From Anaerolineaceae bacterium UBA6105 (GTDB lineage Bacteria > Chloroflexota > Anaerolineae > Anaerolineales > Anaerolineaceae): a stretch of DNA of 22,656 nucleotides. The stretch spans positions 1 through 22,656 of the forward strand of contig DIWN01000031.1 of assembly GCA_002423495.1 (NCBI GenBank), written 5' to 3'. The notes under the pieces are model-generated. The model made no database searches and had not been told where the DNA came from. It saw nothing but the letters and a program-made list of their open reading frames with translations. Shown here one piece after another: positions 22,101 to 22,656 of the stretch. The first letter of the stretch is position 1, and each line of letters opens with the position of its first letter. A program made the translations under genes and the position numbers.

Positions 22101-22504
22101 AATTCTCCCTCCGCTTCGTAGGCAGCGGTTTGCCAGATTTGCAGATGTTCTCTGAGCTCATCCGGGTCATCCAGGTAAAACGAAGTCTGCAGGCAGCCGC
22201 GGGGTGCGGTGGTGAAAGCGTGCAGTGCCAGGCGCGTATGCCCGGGCTGGATGTCTTCAGTTTTGAAGTAGCCAAAGCGTTCGATATCCCCATCCAGGTC
22301 TGTGATCACTTCCAGCTTCTCTGCTTCGGCTCGCGCCTTGAGGTTTGCCAGAAGGATATGGCGGTTCTTCTCACCGCTGTAGGCAAAAATGGTGGTCAGG
22401 ATGGTGGCGCCCTTGCGCCAGAAAATTACGTGGTCATCTTCCTTGCGCCACTGATAATCCTCGGGCACATCGATGCTCCATTCGGTTGAAAGTTGGTATC
22501 TCAT
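22097..22504 (-). CDS. Protein of unknown function, operon partner of the cyclase-like gene
   Basis: 135 residues, not recognised. The N-terminus MRYQLSTEWSIDVPEDYQWRKEDDHVIFWRKGATI suggests a beta-rich start with many aromatic residues; later parts include LHAFTTAPRGCLQTSFYLDDPDEL and a C-terminal helix LREHLQIWQTAAYEAEGEL. There is no signal peptide, membrane segment or known catalytic motif. It overlaps the cyclase-like gene by 4 bases and is first in the operon. The ATG at 22504 is preferred over longer upstream frames because a TATAAT box lies seven bases before it. The tight coupling suggests that it acts with, or controls, the cyclase-like protein. Confidence 0.6.
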   Translation of the reverse strand: MRYQLSTEWSIDVPEDYQWRKEDDHVIFWRKGATILTTIFAYSGEKNRHILLANLKARAEAEKLEVITDLDGDIERFGYFKTEDIQPGHTRLALHAFTTAPRGCLQTSFYLDDPDELREHLQIWQTAAYEAEGEL

Positions 22505-22511
22505 GGCTTTT

Positions 22512-22517
22512 ATTATA
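22512..22517 (-). promoter_or_regulatory. -10 box (TATAAT) seven bases before the 22504 start
   Basis: Minus-strand TATAAT separated from ATG by AAAAGCC, with no Shine-Dalgarno. This again fits a leaderless message. No -35 box is evident. Confidence 0.45.
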
Positions 22518-22656
22518 TCGTTATATGCTGGTTTTTCCTCGCAATGAATGCCTGTTAGCCGAGCCAACGCAAGATTTTATCATTAATAAAGGTTAGCATT
22601 AGGCAAAAAAAAACACCACCAAAAACGAATTGCTGTTAATAACCGGCGAAAATGTC
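22518..22656. other. AT-rich right edge without a supported gene
   Basis: Contains an A-run (22606-22613) and AT-rich sequence. No start codon with a convincing ribosome-binding site was found. A gene may begin beyond the edge. Confidence 0.4.

Noticed and set aside
21270..22504. A complete Pycsar defence system
   Set aside because: The partner shows no TIR domain, cyclic-nucleotide-binding domain or membrane segments, and the cyclase-like protein lacks a clear catalytic Arg, so the name is not justified.

Overview
The window looks like chromosomal DNA of a Chloroflexota bacterium, most likely class Anaerolineae. This is inferred from gene types rather than a marker gene: several lipoproteins with Pro/Thr-rich 'PTPTPVPPTATPVPT'-type linkers, an MGDG-synthase-like glycosyltransferase of the kind used for glycolipid synthesis, a PadR regulator paired with a HAAS-type membrane protein, and many short palindromic repeats. 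No rRNA, tRNA or CRISPR array was seen.

Region 1 (1-5957, all minus strand) is the head-morphogenesis end of a tailed-phage-type operon. In transcription order it carries a small terminase-like protein, the large terminase, a GH25 lysozyme, the portal, and a prohead protease fused in frame to an HK97-fold major capsid protein that runs off the left edge. The first four genes overlap by 4 to 8 bases. A perfect palindrome with a GAAC-N4-GTTC core sits just upstream of the first gene. No integrase, repressor or tail gene is visible, so prophage, remnant and gene-transfer-agent origins cannot be separated here.

Region 2 (6000-13700) holds host genes: a NimA-type flavin-binding protein and a convergent YgjP-type metallopeptidase, a repeat-rich gap, two adjacent lipoprotein genes followed by an MFS transporter, a small LuxR-type regulator with a strong promoter and a palindrome at its start site, a GT28 glycolipid glycosyltransferase, a possible 45-residue small protein, and a SixA-like phosphatase with a lysine-rich tail.

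Region 3 (13800-18300) holds a VanZ-family membrane protein and then a tandem duplication with a period of about 1.37-1.40 kb. Each unit has a lipoprotein gene followed by a convergent phosphatase; the first unit keeps only a decayed fragment of the phosphatase, while the second has an intact DUF952-phosphatase fusion. A gap with a 72-bp inverted-repeat element and other palindromes follows.

Region 4 (18300-22656) holds a PadR/HAAS operon, a twin-domain ferredoxin whose second half has its own ribosome-binding site and start codon, a textbook terminator, a seven-copy 82-bp tandem array, more palindromic repeats, and a two-gene operon of an unknown protein and a nucleotide-cyclase-like protein.

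The intergenic repeats share a head of the form CGTAGG(G/T) followed directly by a short palindrome, but the palindrome differs between families. That shared design, the lysozyme inside the head operon, the two in-frame fusions with internal ribosome-binding sites, and the cyclase-like operon are the points most worth a second look.
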